Shown here: positions 15,296-22,474 of the stretch, one piece after another | How the letters are laid out: every line of letters begins with the position of its first letter | Position numbering within the stretch: the first letter of the stretch is position 1 | Assembly (NCBI RefSeq): GCF_946886695.1 | Contig: NZ_CAMPJD010000056.1 | Location: 1 to 26,547 of the forward strand | Reading direction: 5' to 3' | Length of the DNA stretch: 26,547 nt | From: an uncultured Pseudoxanthomonas sp. | GTDB taxonomy: Bacteria; Pseudomonadota; Gammaproteobacteria; Xanthomonadales; Xanthomonadaceae | Notes under the pieces: model-generated | Databases searched by the model: none | What the model was told of the DNA's origin: nothing | Seen by the model: the letters and a program-made list of their open reading frames with translations, nothing else | Translations under genes and position numbers: made by a program

Positions 15296-17968
15296 TCAGA
15301 AGTTCTGCTCGTACTTCATGTACATCATGCGGCCGTACATGTTGTACAGGGTGTTGCTGTAGAACGGGAAGCCGAACAACGCATTGTTGATGGGCGCATC
15401 CTTGTTGGTGACGTTACGCGCACCGACCGAGATCTTCGCCTTCCACGGCAGGCTCACACCTGCTTGGACATCGAACGTGGTCCACGACGGCAGCGTCGTT
15501 GCTGCGGTGCCGTTGGAGCTCGATCCGATGTAGTTGGTGATCACGCCGAAGTTGTAGATGCCGCCGGTCCAGTTGAGGGCCAGTTGTCCACGATCTTCCG
15601 GGAACGTTGCCGTGCCGGCGCGTTCGATGGTGCCAGCCGCGATCGGGGTGAAGTCGTACTCGAGCTGATGCGACCACGCCAGCTTGGTATTGAACGTACC
15701 CAGGCTGTCGGTCTGGAAGCGCCAGCTGGCCTCGAAGTCCAGACCCCGTGCCGTCTGCAACGCACCATTGTCGGTCGGCAGCAGGATCAGGTTCGGAGCG
15801 CCCGGCAATACGGTGCCATTGGGGGCAGTGATCGGAGCGCCACGGGTGACGCCGTAGCCCGGCACACCGGCATCGCCGTTGCGGAAGGCCAGTGCGCGCG
15901 GCACGGTGCCGATCACGTTCTCCAGTTCGACGTCGTAGTAGTCCAGCGCGAACGACAGGTCGGCGGTCGGGCTCCACACCACGCCCAGGCCCCAGTTGGT
16001 GGATTCTTCAGGGGTCAGGTTCGGGTTGGACGAAACCAGCCAGGTGTACTGACCCGACGAGGTGCACGGATTCACCGGGTACGGCTGGTAAGTGGCATCT
16101 CCGGTCGCGGTGCGGACGGCCGTCAGCGCAGCGCAGGCCAGCTCGTCACCACCAGCGTGCGGCGGGCTGAGCGTGTTGACAGGCGGGCTGTTCAGGTTGG
16201 TGCTGGAGCTGTCGCCGTACATGTCGACCAGGGTCGGTGCACGGAAGCCCTTGCCCCAGGTGCCACGGAACAGCAGTTCGTCCAGCGGACGGAATTCCAG
16301 CGACACGCGCGGCGAGAACTTGCTGCCCAGGTCGTTGTAGCTGTCATAACGGCCGGCCAGGGTCACGTCCAGGGACTCGAAGATCGGGAACAGCGCTTCG
16401 AAATAGGCCGCGTAGTAGGAACGCTCGCCTTCGCCGCCCGCACCCGCCGAGCCGAACACGTTGCGTGCGGCGCTCTGGGCATCGTAGGTCTGGGTGAAGC
16501 GGTCATCGCGGTACTCGAAGCCCGTCACGAAGCCCACCGCACCGGCCGGCATCTCGAACAGGTCGAAGCTGATATGGCCGTCGCCCGTGACCGAGCGCAT
16601 CTGCGATTCCACGAACACGGTGTGGCCGATACGGCCGGCGTTGGCGGCGACGCTTGCATGGGTCGGATCGAAGGGGTTGAAGGAACCCGAGTCGATCAAC
16701 TGCTGCAGTGTGCTGCCGATGCCGTAGTTGTAGTTGACACTGTTCTGCGAATTGAGGCCGTGGCCCAGGCTGACTTCCCAGTCGGCGCCGCCGAACCACT
16801 CATTGCTGCCATTCAGGCCGACCATGTACTCGCGCTGCTTGTCCTGGCGGATCGAGTCGCGCGTACCCAGCGGGGTGAAGCGGTAGTAAAGCGTGCCGGC
16901 TTCGCCGAATGGGTTGAACGGGTTGGTGGCCGAGATGGTGGGCAGCAGGCCGGGACCGCGGCCGCCATTGTCGACCGGCGCCGAGGCGTAGACGCCGAGG
17001 CTGCGGGTTTCCGAGTTCAATGCGCGGAAGAAGAACTGCGTGGACTCGGTCAGGTTGTAGTTGCCGTTGACGAACAGGGCATTGCGACGCAGCGACGATT
17101 CGTTGGCCGAGGTGGAACCGTGGTCGAAGGCGCAGCGGGTCGCGCTGATGCGGATGCTGTTTTCGAACTGATCACAGTTGGCAACACTCTGCAGGCCTGC
17201 ACCGCCCAGGAAGGTGGCCGAAGAGTTGTACGGGCTAAGGCCCGCAGTCCACAGCGCGGCGGGAATCTTGTCGCGGATGTCACGGTTGAACATCATGTCG
17301 CGCTGCTGGTGGTCCAGCACGAAGGTGACGTTGCCGCGGTCGGACGAGATGCCACCCGAGACGCTGAGGGTGTTGCCATCAGGGCCGGCTTCGGACGAGG
17401 TCTCGTAGCTGGCGGTGACGTTCATGCCCTCATAATCCTTGCGCAGGATGATGTTGACCACGCCGCCGATCGCGTCGGAACCGTACACGGCGCCGGCGCC
17501 TTCGCGCAGGATCTCGATGCGCTCGACCGCCGAGGTCGGGATCATGTTGATGTTGGCAGCACCGCCGGCCAGGGCGCCGGAGTTGGTCATGCGACGGCCG
17601 TCGATCAGGACCAGCGTGTAGGCCGAGCCCAGGCCGCGCAGGTTGATGGTGGCCTGCGAACCCGTGGCCGAGCCCGAAGATTCGCGCGTGGAGCCGAACG
17701 AGTTGTAGACGTTGTTGCGCAGGAAGTCGGAGACCGACAGTTCGCCCGCCGCTTCGATGTCCGCACGGGTGATCGTGGTGATCGGGGCCGCTGTCTCGAT
17801 ATCGGTGCGCTTGATGCGCGAACCCGTCACTTCGATGCGATTGAGGGTGGTGGTTTGATCGCTGCTGGCTTCCTGAGCGAAGGCAGCGCCCACGCCCGTG
17901 GCCGATACAGCACCGACCGCGAGCGCGAACGAAATCGCGTCACGAAGCTTCGTGGTTTTGCAGTTCAT
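15296..17968 (-). CDS. TonB-dependent outer-membrane receptor 2
   Basis: An 890-residue paralogue of receptor 1. The signal peptide (cut after about residue 31, AAFA|Q) shares the KTTKLR(D/E)AI start. The plug domain at roughly 44-180 has IEVTGSR, INLRGLGSAYTLVLIDGRR (108-126) and VYGSDAIGGVVNIILRK (161-177). The barrel ends in phenylalanine (MKYEQNF). Length and motifs fit an intact TonB-dependent receptor; the imported ligand is unknown. GGAGAGAGAG precedes the ATG. Its promoter and roughly 77-base leader closely parallel those of receptor 1, suggesting co-regulation. It heads the block of oxygenase, methyltransferase, glycosyltransferase and TPR-oxygenase genes, separated from them by a terminator hairpin. 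Confidence 0.93.
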   Translation of the reverse strand: MNCKTTKLRDAISFALAVGAVSATGVGAAFAQEASSDQTTTLNRIEVTGSRIKRTDIETAAPITTITRADIEAAGELSVSDFLRNNVYNSFGSTRESSGSATGSQATINLRGLGSAYTLVLIDGRRMTNSGALAGGAANINMIPTSAVERIEILREGAGAVYGSDAIGGVVNIILRKDYEGMNVTASYETSSEAGPDGNTLSVSGGISSDRGNVTFVLDHQQRDMMFNRDIRDKIPAALWTAGLSPYNSSATFLGGAGLQSVANCDQFENSIRISATRCAFDHGSTSANESSLRRNALFVNGNYNLTESTQFFFRALNSETRSLGVYASAPVDNGGRGPGLLPTISATNPFNPFGEAGTLYYRFTPLGTRDSIRQDKQREYMVGLNGSNEWFGGADWEVSLGHGLNSQNSVNYNYGIGSTLQQLIDSGSFNPFDPTHASVAANAGRIGHTVFVESQMRSVTGDGHISFDLFEMPAGAVGFVTGFEYRDDRFTQTYDAQSAARNVFGSAGAGGEGERSYYAAYFEALFPIFESLDVTLAGRYDSYNDLGSKFSPRVSLEFRPLDELLFRGTWGKGFRAPTLVDMYGDSSSTNLNSPPVNTLSPPHAGGDELACAALTAVRTATGDATYQPYPVNPCTSSGQYTWLVSSNPNLTPEESTNWGLGVVWSPTADLSFALDYYDVELENVIGTVPRALAFRNGDAGVPGYGVTRGAPITAPNGTVLPGAPNLILLPTDNGALQTARGLDFEASWRFQTDSLGTFNTKLAWSHQLEYDFTPIAAGTIERAGTATFPEDRGQLALNWTGGIYNFGVITNYIGSSSNGTAATTLPSWTTFDVQAGVSLPWKAKISVGARNVTNKDAPINNALFGFPFYSNTLYNMYGRMMYMKYEQNF

Positions 17969-18014
17969 TTGTCTCTCTCTCCCGTAAGGGGTATCCCAAG
18001 GTGTCCCTCGAGGC

Positions 18015-18030
18015 GGTCAAAAAGGTGACC
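18015..18030 (-). promoter_or_regulatory. Small hairpin in the receptor 2 leader
   Basis: GGTCA (18015-18019) and TGACC (18026-18030) pair across six bases in the predicted 5' leader of receptor 2. The receptor 1 leader has a weaker counterpart (AGCC/GGCT, 9958-9971) at a similar distance from the predicted start. Function unknown; it may stabilise the leader or be a regulator site. Confidence 0.3.
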
Positions 18031-18051
18031 ACGAAACGAGGGGGTGACCGG

Positions 18052-18080
18052 ATACTAGTCGGCTTTTAACGGGAATTAAA
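18052..18080 (-). promoter_or_regulatory. Promoter of TonB-dependent receptor 2
   Basis: On the minus strand TTTAAT (18080-18075) and TAGTAT (18057-18052) have a 17-base spacer. The expected start is near 18045, giving a leader of about 77 bases. Spacing, the TTTAATTCnCG block and the GGTCACCCC start region match the receptor 1 promoter at 9994-10022. Confidence 0.7.
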
Positions 18081-18106
18081 CCCGCGTGAAGATTGAGAGG
18101 GGGGAG

Positions 18107-18128
18107 ACGTAAGTTTTGTTACGTTTTT
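18107..18128. promoter_or_regulatory. Palindrome upstream of the receptor 2 promoter
   Basis: ACGTAA (18107-18112) and TTACGT (18119-18124) form a perfect dyad across six bases, 27 bases upstream of the receptor 2 -35 box. On the plus strand it is followed by a T-run (18124-18128), so it resembles a terminator, but no plus-strand gene precedes it. An operator for the receptor promoter is more likely. The rest of the 293-base gap (17969-18261) holds the promoter, the leader, and a weak hairpin (CGCCTC/GAGGCG, 18223-18239) after the gene to its right. Confidence 0.4.
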
Positions 18129-18261
18129 GTGAGATGGCGCACACAATTCAGCCTCCACGCGTGCCCGGATGGGGTGGGAGAGGGCAGGTCAGGGTGGTCC
18201 ATTCACGGGAGCACGGCCATGCCGCCTCGGCTTGAGGCGCGCCATGGAAGGCGATGACGGC

Positions 18262-19131
18262 TTAGAGGTCCTGCTCGTATCGGACGTAAGGCACGGTGCC
18301 TTCGTCGGCGTTGTCGTTGGTCAGCGAGAACGGATTCTTGCCGCGGGTGACGACGTTTTCGGCGCCCACGGTGAGCTGCCCGCTCCACGGAGTGCGCCAG
18401 GTCAGGCCCAGTCCCAGGCCCTCGAACTTGCCGGGTTGGCCAGGCACGTCGATGACGCGGCCGATGATGTTTGCGCTGAAGGGGCCGTAGCCGCCGCCAA
18501 CGGTAAGGCTGCGGCTGTTCCATCGCTCGGCGAACGCGGGCACGTCGGAAGCAGGCACCAGCGTGGCCTTGGCGACTGCGCCGCCGATGGATACGAAGCC
18601 TTCGCGACCGATGTTCTTCTGTCCGAACACGGCCAGATCGTTCTGTTCGACGCGGCCCGTGCTACGGCCGGACGACAGCCATGCCGGCAGCGTGTCACGG
18701 CCAGTACCGGCCGAGAGGCCGAGCTTGCCGCCCGGACGGCTGAGCACGGCGGACGCGCTGATACGCTGGCTGGAGGTCGCTTCGTCCTCGTCATCCAGTG
18801 TCGCCAGCATGCAGTGGCTCGCCAGATTGCCGATGTTGCCGACCACACCGGCCTTGCGGTTGCAGACCAGCCCCAGCGCATCACCACTTTCCAGGCCGAA
18901 CGCCGTGGTCAGTGAATTGCGGCCCATGCGCCAGCGGGCGCCGGCCTCGGCCTGGCCGGTCGGTTCCAGCAACAGGACGGCCTCAACCTTGCCATCGTTG
19001 TTCCAGATGGGCAGGGCGGTGGCCTGGGTATCGGCGGCCGGCTTGCGCGTGCTCTTCTGCGCATGCGCATCCACCGCCACGCCGGAGGCGAGCAGCAGGG
19101 CAAGCGACAGTGGCAGGCTACGCAGATTCAT
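18262..19131 (-). CDS. Exported protein of unknown function, probably outer membrane
   Basis: A 289-residue protein with a clear signal peptide (cut after about residue 24, DAHA|Q). The mature part is rich in short alternating strands and glycine (GGGYGPFSANIIGRVIDV, FEGLGLGLTWRTPW, LTVGAENVV) and ends in PYVRYEQDL. A C-terminal aromatic/hydrophobic strand of this kind resembles that of outer-membrane barrel proteins and loosely the receptor 2 end (KYEQNF). I do not recognise a named family. It lies directly upstream of receptor 2 on the same strand, but the receptor has its own promoter, so a functional link is uncertain. AGGAG lies 13 bases before the ATG. A good promoter precedes it. Confidence 0.75.
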   Translation of the reverse strand: MNLRSLPLSLALLLASGVAVDAHAQKSTRKPAADTQATALPIWNNDGKVEAVLLLEPTGQAEAGARWRMGRNSLTTAFGLESGDALGLVCNRKAGVVGNIGNLASHCMLATLDDEDEATSSQRISASAVLSRPGGKLGLSAGTGRDTLPAWLSSGRSTGRVEQNDLAVFGQKNIGREGFVSIGGAVAKATLVPASDVPAFAERWNSRSLTVGGGYGPFSANIIGRVIDVPGQPGKFEGLGLGLTWRTPWSGQLTVGAENVVTRGKNPFSLTNDNADEGTVPYVRYEQDL

Positions 19132-19162
19132 GGCTCGCTTCAGACTCCTAGGACGACCTGGA

Positions 19163-19214
19163 GTTCCCCTCCCGAAGGGGAACCGATGCTATGTCTTTTA
19201 TGTTTCCTTAACAA
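19163..19214 (-). promoter_or_regulatory. Promoter with inverted repeat, exported-protein gene
   Basis: On the minus strand TTGTTA (19214-19209) and TAGCAT (19191-19186) are 17 bases apart, placing the start near 19179. A perfect 8-bp inverted repeat, GTTCCCCT (19163-19170) and AGGGGAAC (19176-19183), spans that start point, as an operator would. It could alternatively be a terminator for hslO, but no T-run follows. Confidence 0.5.
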
Positions 19215-19243
19215 GTCCCCGGGGCGCCCGGCTGATGACCGGA

Positions 19244-20155
19244 CTACTGCAGGCGGTGCGGCGCCCCGGCTTTGACCGGGTGCGGGCTGAAAAGTTCCGC
19301 GATCTCCGAGGGCGTGAACCGATACTGCTGCCCACAGAACTCGCAACGGACTTCAGCCACCCCGTCGGCCAGTGCGGCCGTCGCCTCTTCCTCCCCCAAC
19401 GACTGCAGCATGCTCTCAACCCGCTCGCGTGAACAAGAGCATCCGAACCGAACTGGGCGTTCGGTCAGTATTTGCGGTGCTTCCTCGTGGAACAGGCGAT
19501 GCAGCAGGTCCCGGGTGGGCACCGCCAGCAGTTCGGTTTCGCCCAGGGTGTCGAACAGGGCACCCGCCCGGTTCCAACCGTCGACGTCGCCTTCGTCGCC
19601 CGGCAGCTTCTGCAGCATCAGGCCGCAGGCCCGCTCGCCGTCAGCGGCCAGCAGCAATCGCGTGGGCAACTGTTCGGACTGGCGGAAGTAGTCCTCGAAG
19701 GCCTCGGCCAGGCGGCTGGCTTGAAGTCCGACCAGACTCTGGTAGCGCTGGGGCTCGCGGGGGTCCAGACCGGGATTTTCGATGGTGATGGCGAGCAGGG
19801 CGTCGTCGCCCAGGTCGCGCAGATCGCGCGGGGCATCCTGTTCTTCCGGGATCTGGACGATGCCGCGTACGGTGCCAGCCGCCGTGCACTCCGCGAACAG
19901 GGTGCGCAGGGCGCCGCTGCTGCGGAGTTGGATGGACAACCGCCCATCCACCTTGGTGTGACCGGTGAACAGCACCGCCGCAGCGCTGGATTCACCCAGC
20001 AGTTCGCGGGCGGCCGGAGGATATACGTCCTGTCCAGCCACGGCCTGCCATGTATCGTCCAGGCGCACGGCCACGCCACGGACGCCGGCAGCGGGGAGCA
20101 GGAATCGGGTCAGGGTATCGGCGGTGGCGTCGGGGGTCACGGGAGATCCATACAT
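19244..20155 (-). CDS. hslO: Hsp33 redox-regulated chaperone
   Basis: A 303-residue protein from ATG 20155; the frame continues upstream, but the family start fits MYGSPVTPD. Hsp33 is a cytoplasmic holdase switched on by oxidation: its C-terminal zinc site is released when four cysteines form disulfides. Those four cysteines are present as CSC (C239, C241) and CEFC (C271, C274). The central domain shows typical Hsp33 sequence such as GRLSIQLRSSGALRTLFAEC and GLMLQKLPG (179-187). Length is normal. It is divergent from mtgA. Confidence 0.93.
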   Translation of the reverse strand: MYGSPVTPDATADTLTRFLLPAAGVRGVAVRLDDTWQAVAGQDVYPPAARELLGESSAAAVLFTGHTKVDGRLSIQLRSSGALRTLFAECTAAGTVRGIVQIPEEQDAPRDLRDLGDDALLAITIENPGLDPREPQRYQSLVGLQASRLAEAFEDYFRQSEQLPTRLLLAADGERACGLMLQKLPGDEGDVDGWNRAGALFDTLGETELLAVPTRDLLHRLFHEEAPQILTERPVRFGCSCSRERVESMLQSLGEEEATAALADGVAEVRCEFCGQQYRFTPSEIAELFSPHPVKAGAPHRLQ

Positions 20156-20235
20156 GGGAAGTGCGGTCGGGCGGAGCGTCTCGGCATAATGCGCCGTACG
20201 AATCCGCCAAGGGAAACGCCACGATGGGGGCAACC

Positions 20236-20268
20236 ATGACCATCCTCAAGTTCGGGATGGCCCGATGA
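20236..20268 (+). other. Possible 10-codon leader ORF coupled to mtgA
   Basis: ATG 20236 opens a frame encoding [10 protein letters not shown] that stops at TGA 20266-20268, overlapping the mtgA ATG in an ATGA junction. mtgA itself has no ribosome-binding site of its own, so translation of this short frame might deliver ribosomes to it. A GGGGG run precedes the short frame. It may equally be chance. Confidence 0.25.
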
Positions 20269-21038
20269 ATGTGCCGACGGCCGCCAAGGCGCGGCGCCCA
20301 CGTCGCTGGTTCCGCTGGCTGCTCGCGCTGCCGTTCCTGTTCGCAGCCGCCAGCATCCTGCAGGTCACCGTGCTGAGGTTCGTCGATCCGCCGTTCACCG
20401 CGTTCATGGCGGCCCGGATGTTCGAAGCCTGGGGGCAGGGGGAATGGGGCTTCCGCATTGCCTACGACTGGCGTGACATGGAACGCATTGCCCCCAGCCT
20501 GCCGGTGTCGATGGTGGCGGCGGAAGACCAGAACTTCGCAAGCCACCACGGGTTCGACCTGGCTGCCATCGAGAAGGCCCGCGCACATAACCGCAAGATG
20601 GTCGAGCGTGCCGAAAAGCGCGGCCGGCCGGTAACGCGGCTGCGTGGCGCCAGCACCATCAGCCAGCAGGTCGCCAAGAACGTGTTCCTGTGGCAAGGCC
20701 GCCATGCCGTCACGCGCTGGGCGCGGAAGGGGCTGGAGGCCTGGTACACGGTGTTGATTGAAATCCTGTGGCCGAAACATCGCATCCTGGAGGTGTACGC
20801 CAACGTAGCGGAATTCGGTGACGGGGTGTACGGAGGCCAGGCAGCGGCGCGGCGTTACTGGGGCAAGGATGCGGCGCACCTGACCCCGGCCGAAAGCGCA
20901 CGTCTGGCCGCGGTGTTGCCGGCGCCGCGCCGCTACAGCGCGCAGAAGCCCGGCCCCTACGTGCAGCGCCAGGCACGACGCATACAGCGGCAGGTCGGCC
21001 AGATCGGCGGGACGGCCTATCTGGAGACGTTGCGATGA
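20265..21038 (+). CDS. mtgA: Monofunctional biosynthetic peptidoglycan transglycosylase
   Basis: A 257-residue GT51 enzyme that polymerises lipid II into glycan strands at the outer face of the inner membrane. A single N-terminal membrane anchor (about 15-38) follows a basic start. GT51 motifs are intact: [10 protein letters not shown] (catalytic Glu at 87), [12 protein letters not shown] (128-139), and [13 protein letters not shown] with the second glutamate (176). There is no transpeptidase domain, so it is MtgA and not a bifunctional PBP. Its stop overlaps the next start (ATGA at 21035-21038). Confidence 0.95.
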   Translation: MNVPTAAKARRPRRWFRWLLALPFLFAAASILQVTVLRFVDPPFTAFMAARMFEAWGQGEWGFRIAYDWRDMERIAPSLPVSMVAAEDQNFASHHGFDLAAIEKARAHNRKMVERAEKRGRPVTRLRGASTISQQVAKNVFLWQGRHAVTRWARKGLEAWYTVLIEILWPKHRILEVYANVAEFGDGVYGGQAAARRYWGKDAAHLTPAESARLAAVLPAPRRYSAQKPGPYVQRQARRIQRQVGQIGGTAYLETLR

Positions 21039-22075
21039 GCGCTGTGGGCATATGGCAGGTCACCGTGGTGGTGGCTGCCTATAACGAAGCGCAATCGCTG
21101 CCACTGCTGCATCCACGTATCGTGGCGGCGTTGGATGCGATGCCGGAGGTACAGGGGCGCGTGCTGTACGTGGACGACGGCAGCCGGGATGCCACGTGGC
21201 CGGTGCTGCGCGCCCTGGCCGCAGCGGATTCCCGGGTCTCGGTGCTGCGGCTTTCACGCAACTTCGGCAAAGAAGCGGCGCTGACGGCGGGACTGGATCG
21301 GGTGGAAACCGGTGCGGCCCTGATCCTGGACGCCGATGGCCAGGACCCTCCGGAGCTGATTGGCGAATTCGTACGCCAGTGGCAGGCCGGTTACGACAAC
21401 GTGCACGGTACGCGGATCGCGCGCGATGGTGAGGGCTGGCTGAAGCGCGCCACGGCGCATGCGTTCTACCGCGTGATCGGCCGTTTGTCGAAAACCCCCA
21501 TCCCTGCCGACACGGGAGACTTCCGGCTGCTGTCGCCGCGTGCGCTTGCCGCGTTGCGCGAACTGCGGGAGCGGCACCGTTTCATGAAGGGGTTGTTCGG
21601 CTGGGTCGGATTCAACCAGGTGGCAGTGCCCTACCATCGCGAAGCACGCGTGGCCGGCAGCAGCAGCTTCGGTTTCTGGAAGCTGTGGAACTTCGCGCTG
21701 GAGGGCATCACCAGTTTCACCACGGCGCCGTTGAGGGTCGCGACCTACATCGGCGTGCTCACGGCACTGTTGGCGTTCGCGTTCGCCATCTACATCGTGA
21801 CCAAGGCGTTCCTGTTCGGGGATCCGGTCGCGGGCTGGCCGACCATGATGGTGGTCATCCTGTTCCTTGGCGGCACGCAGCTGGTGGCGCTGGGACTGAT
21901 CGGCGAATACCTGGGCCGTCTGTACGAGGAATCCAAGCAGCGTCCGCTGTACCTGGTCGACGCGTGGCAACCGGCGGTGGCAGGAGTATCCTTGCCCGTG
22001 CCAGATCGACCCGCTCCCCATTCCGGAGATCGCCATGCGCACGGTTCGTCAGTTGCTGGGGTCCAAGACCCCTGA
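21035..22075 (+). CDS. Family 2 glycosyltransferase, GtrB/DPM1-like, membrane bound
   Basis: A 346-residue protein. Residues 8-225 form a GT2 catalytic domain: [37 protein letters not shown], and the metal-binding DADGQDPP (99-106). Two membrane helices follow (about 233-258 and 268-290), then [18 protein letters not shown], the usual end of GtrB/YkcC-type enzymes. These transfer a sugar from a nucleotide donor to undecaprenyl phosphate at the cytoplasmic face. The last 30 or so residues (after [11 protein letters not shown]) are not typical, and their end is translated from bases that also encode the next gene, a 41-base overlap. It is coupled to mtgA. Confidence 0.9.
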   Translation: MSAVGIWQVTVVVAAYNEAQSLPLLHPRIVAALDAMPEVQGRVLYVDDGSRDATWPVLRALAAADSRVSVLRLSRNFGKEAALTAGLDRVETGAALILDADGQDPPELIGEFVRQWQAGYDNVHGTRIARDGEGWLKRATAHAFYRVIGRLSKTPIPADTGDFRLLSPRALAALRELRERHRFMKGLFGWVGFNQVAVPYHREARVAGSSSFGFWKLWNFALEGITSFTTAPLRVATYIGVLTALLAFAFAIYIVTKAFLFGDPVAGWPTMMVVILFLGGTQLVALGLIGEYLGRLYEESKQRPLYLVDAWQPAVAGVSLPVPDRPAPHSGDRHAHGSSVAGVQDP

Positions 22076-22463
22076 AGTCTTTTCGGTTTCTCCCGATGCC
22101 TCCGTCCTCGATGCCATCAAGCTGATGGCGGAGAAGGGCGTGGGCGCGGTGCTCGCCATGCAGGGCGCGCGACTCTGCGGCATCGTGTCCGAGCGCGACT
22201 ATGCGCGCAAGGTGGTGTTGCAGGGACGGTCTTCATCCAACACGCCGGTGCGCGACATCATGACGGCCAGGGTGGTGACGGTGCGTCCCGACGACAGTGT
22301 CGACCACTGCATGCAGATCGTCACCGAGCATCGTATCCGTCATCTGCCGGTGGTGGAGGGCGAGGCGATCGTCGGCGTGATTTCCATCGGTGACCTGGTC
22401 AAGGCCGTGATCGAGGACCAGCAGGTCGAACTGGACCAGTTGCAGCGCTACATCGCCAGCTGA
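22035..22463 (+). CDS. Tandem CBS-domain protein
   Basis: A 142-residue protein consisting of two CBS motifs: [41 protein letters not shown], then VVTVRPDDSVDHCMQIV..RIRHLPVVEG..VGVISIGDLVK. A pair of CBS motifs forms a Bateman module that usually binds adenine nucleotides. Stand-alone forms are common in this family of bacteria; the partner is unknown. GGAG lies 6 bases upstream of the ATG. It overlaps the glycosyltransferase gene by 41 bases in another frame, and its stop is 11 bases from the convergent AsmA-like stop. Confidence 0.9.
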   Translation: MRTVRQLLGSKTPEVFSVSPDASVLDAIKLMAEKGVGAVLAMQGARLCGIVSERDYARKVVLQGRSSSNTPVRDIMTARVVTVRPDDSVDHCMQIVTEHRIRHLPVVEGEAIVGVISIGDLVKAVIEDQQVELDQLQRYIAS

Positions 22464-22474
22464 GGCCGACCCCA

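Noticed and set aside
15095..18028. A 977-codon open frame on the plus strand opposite receptor 2
   Set aside because: It is antisense to a receptor with signal peptide, plug and barrel motifs. Its product is a low-complexity Val/Ala/Arg/Gln-rich string with no domain, a codon-bias artefact of high G+C.
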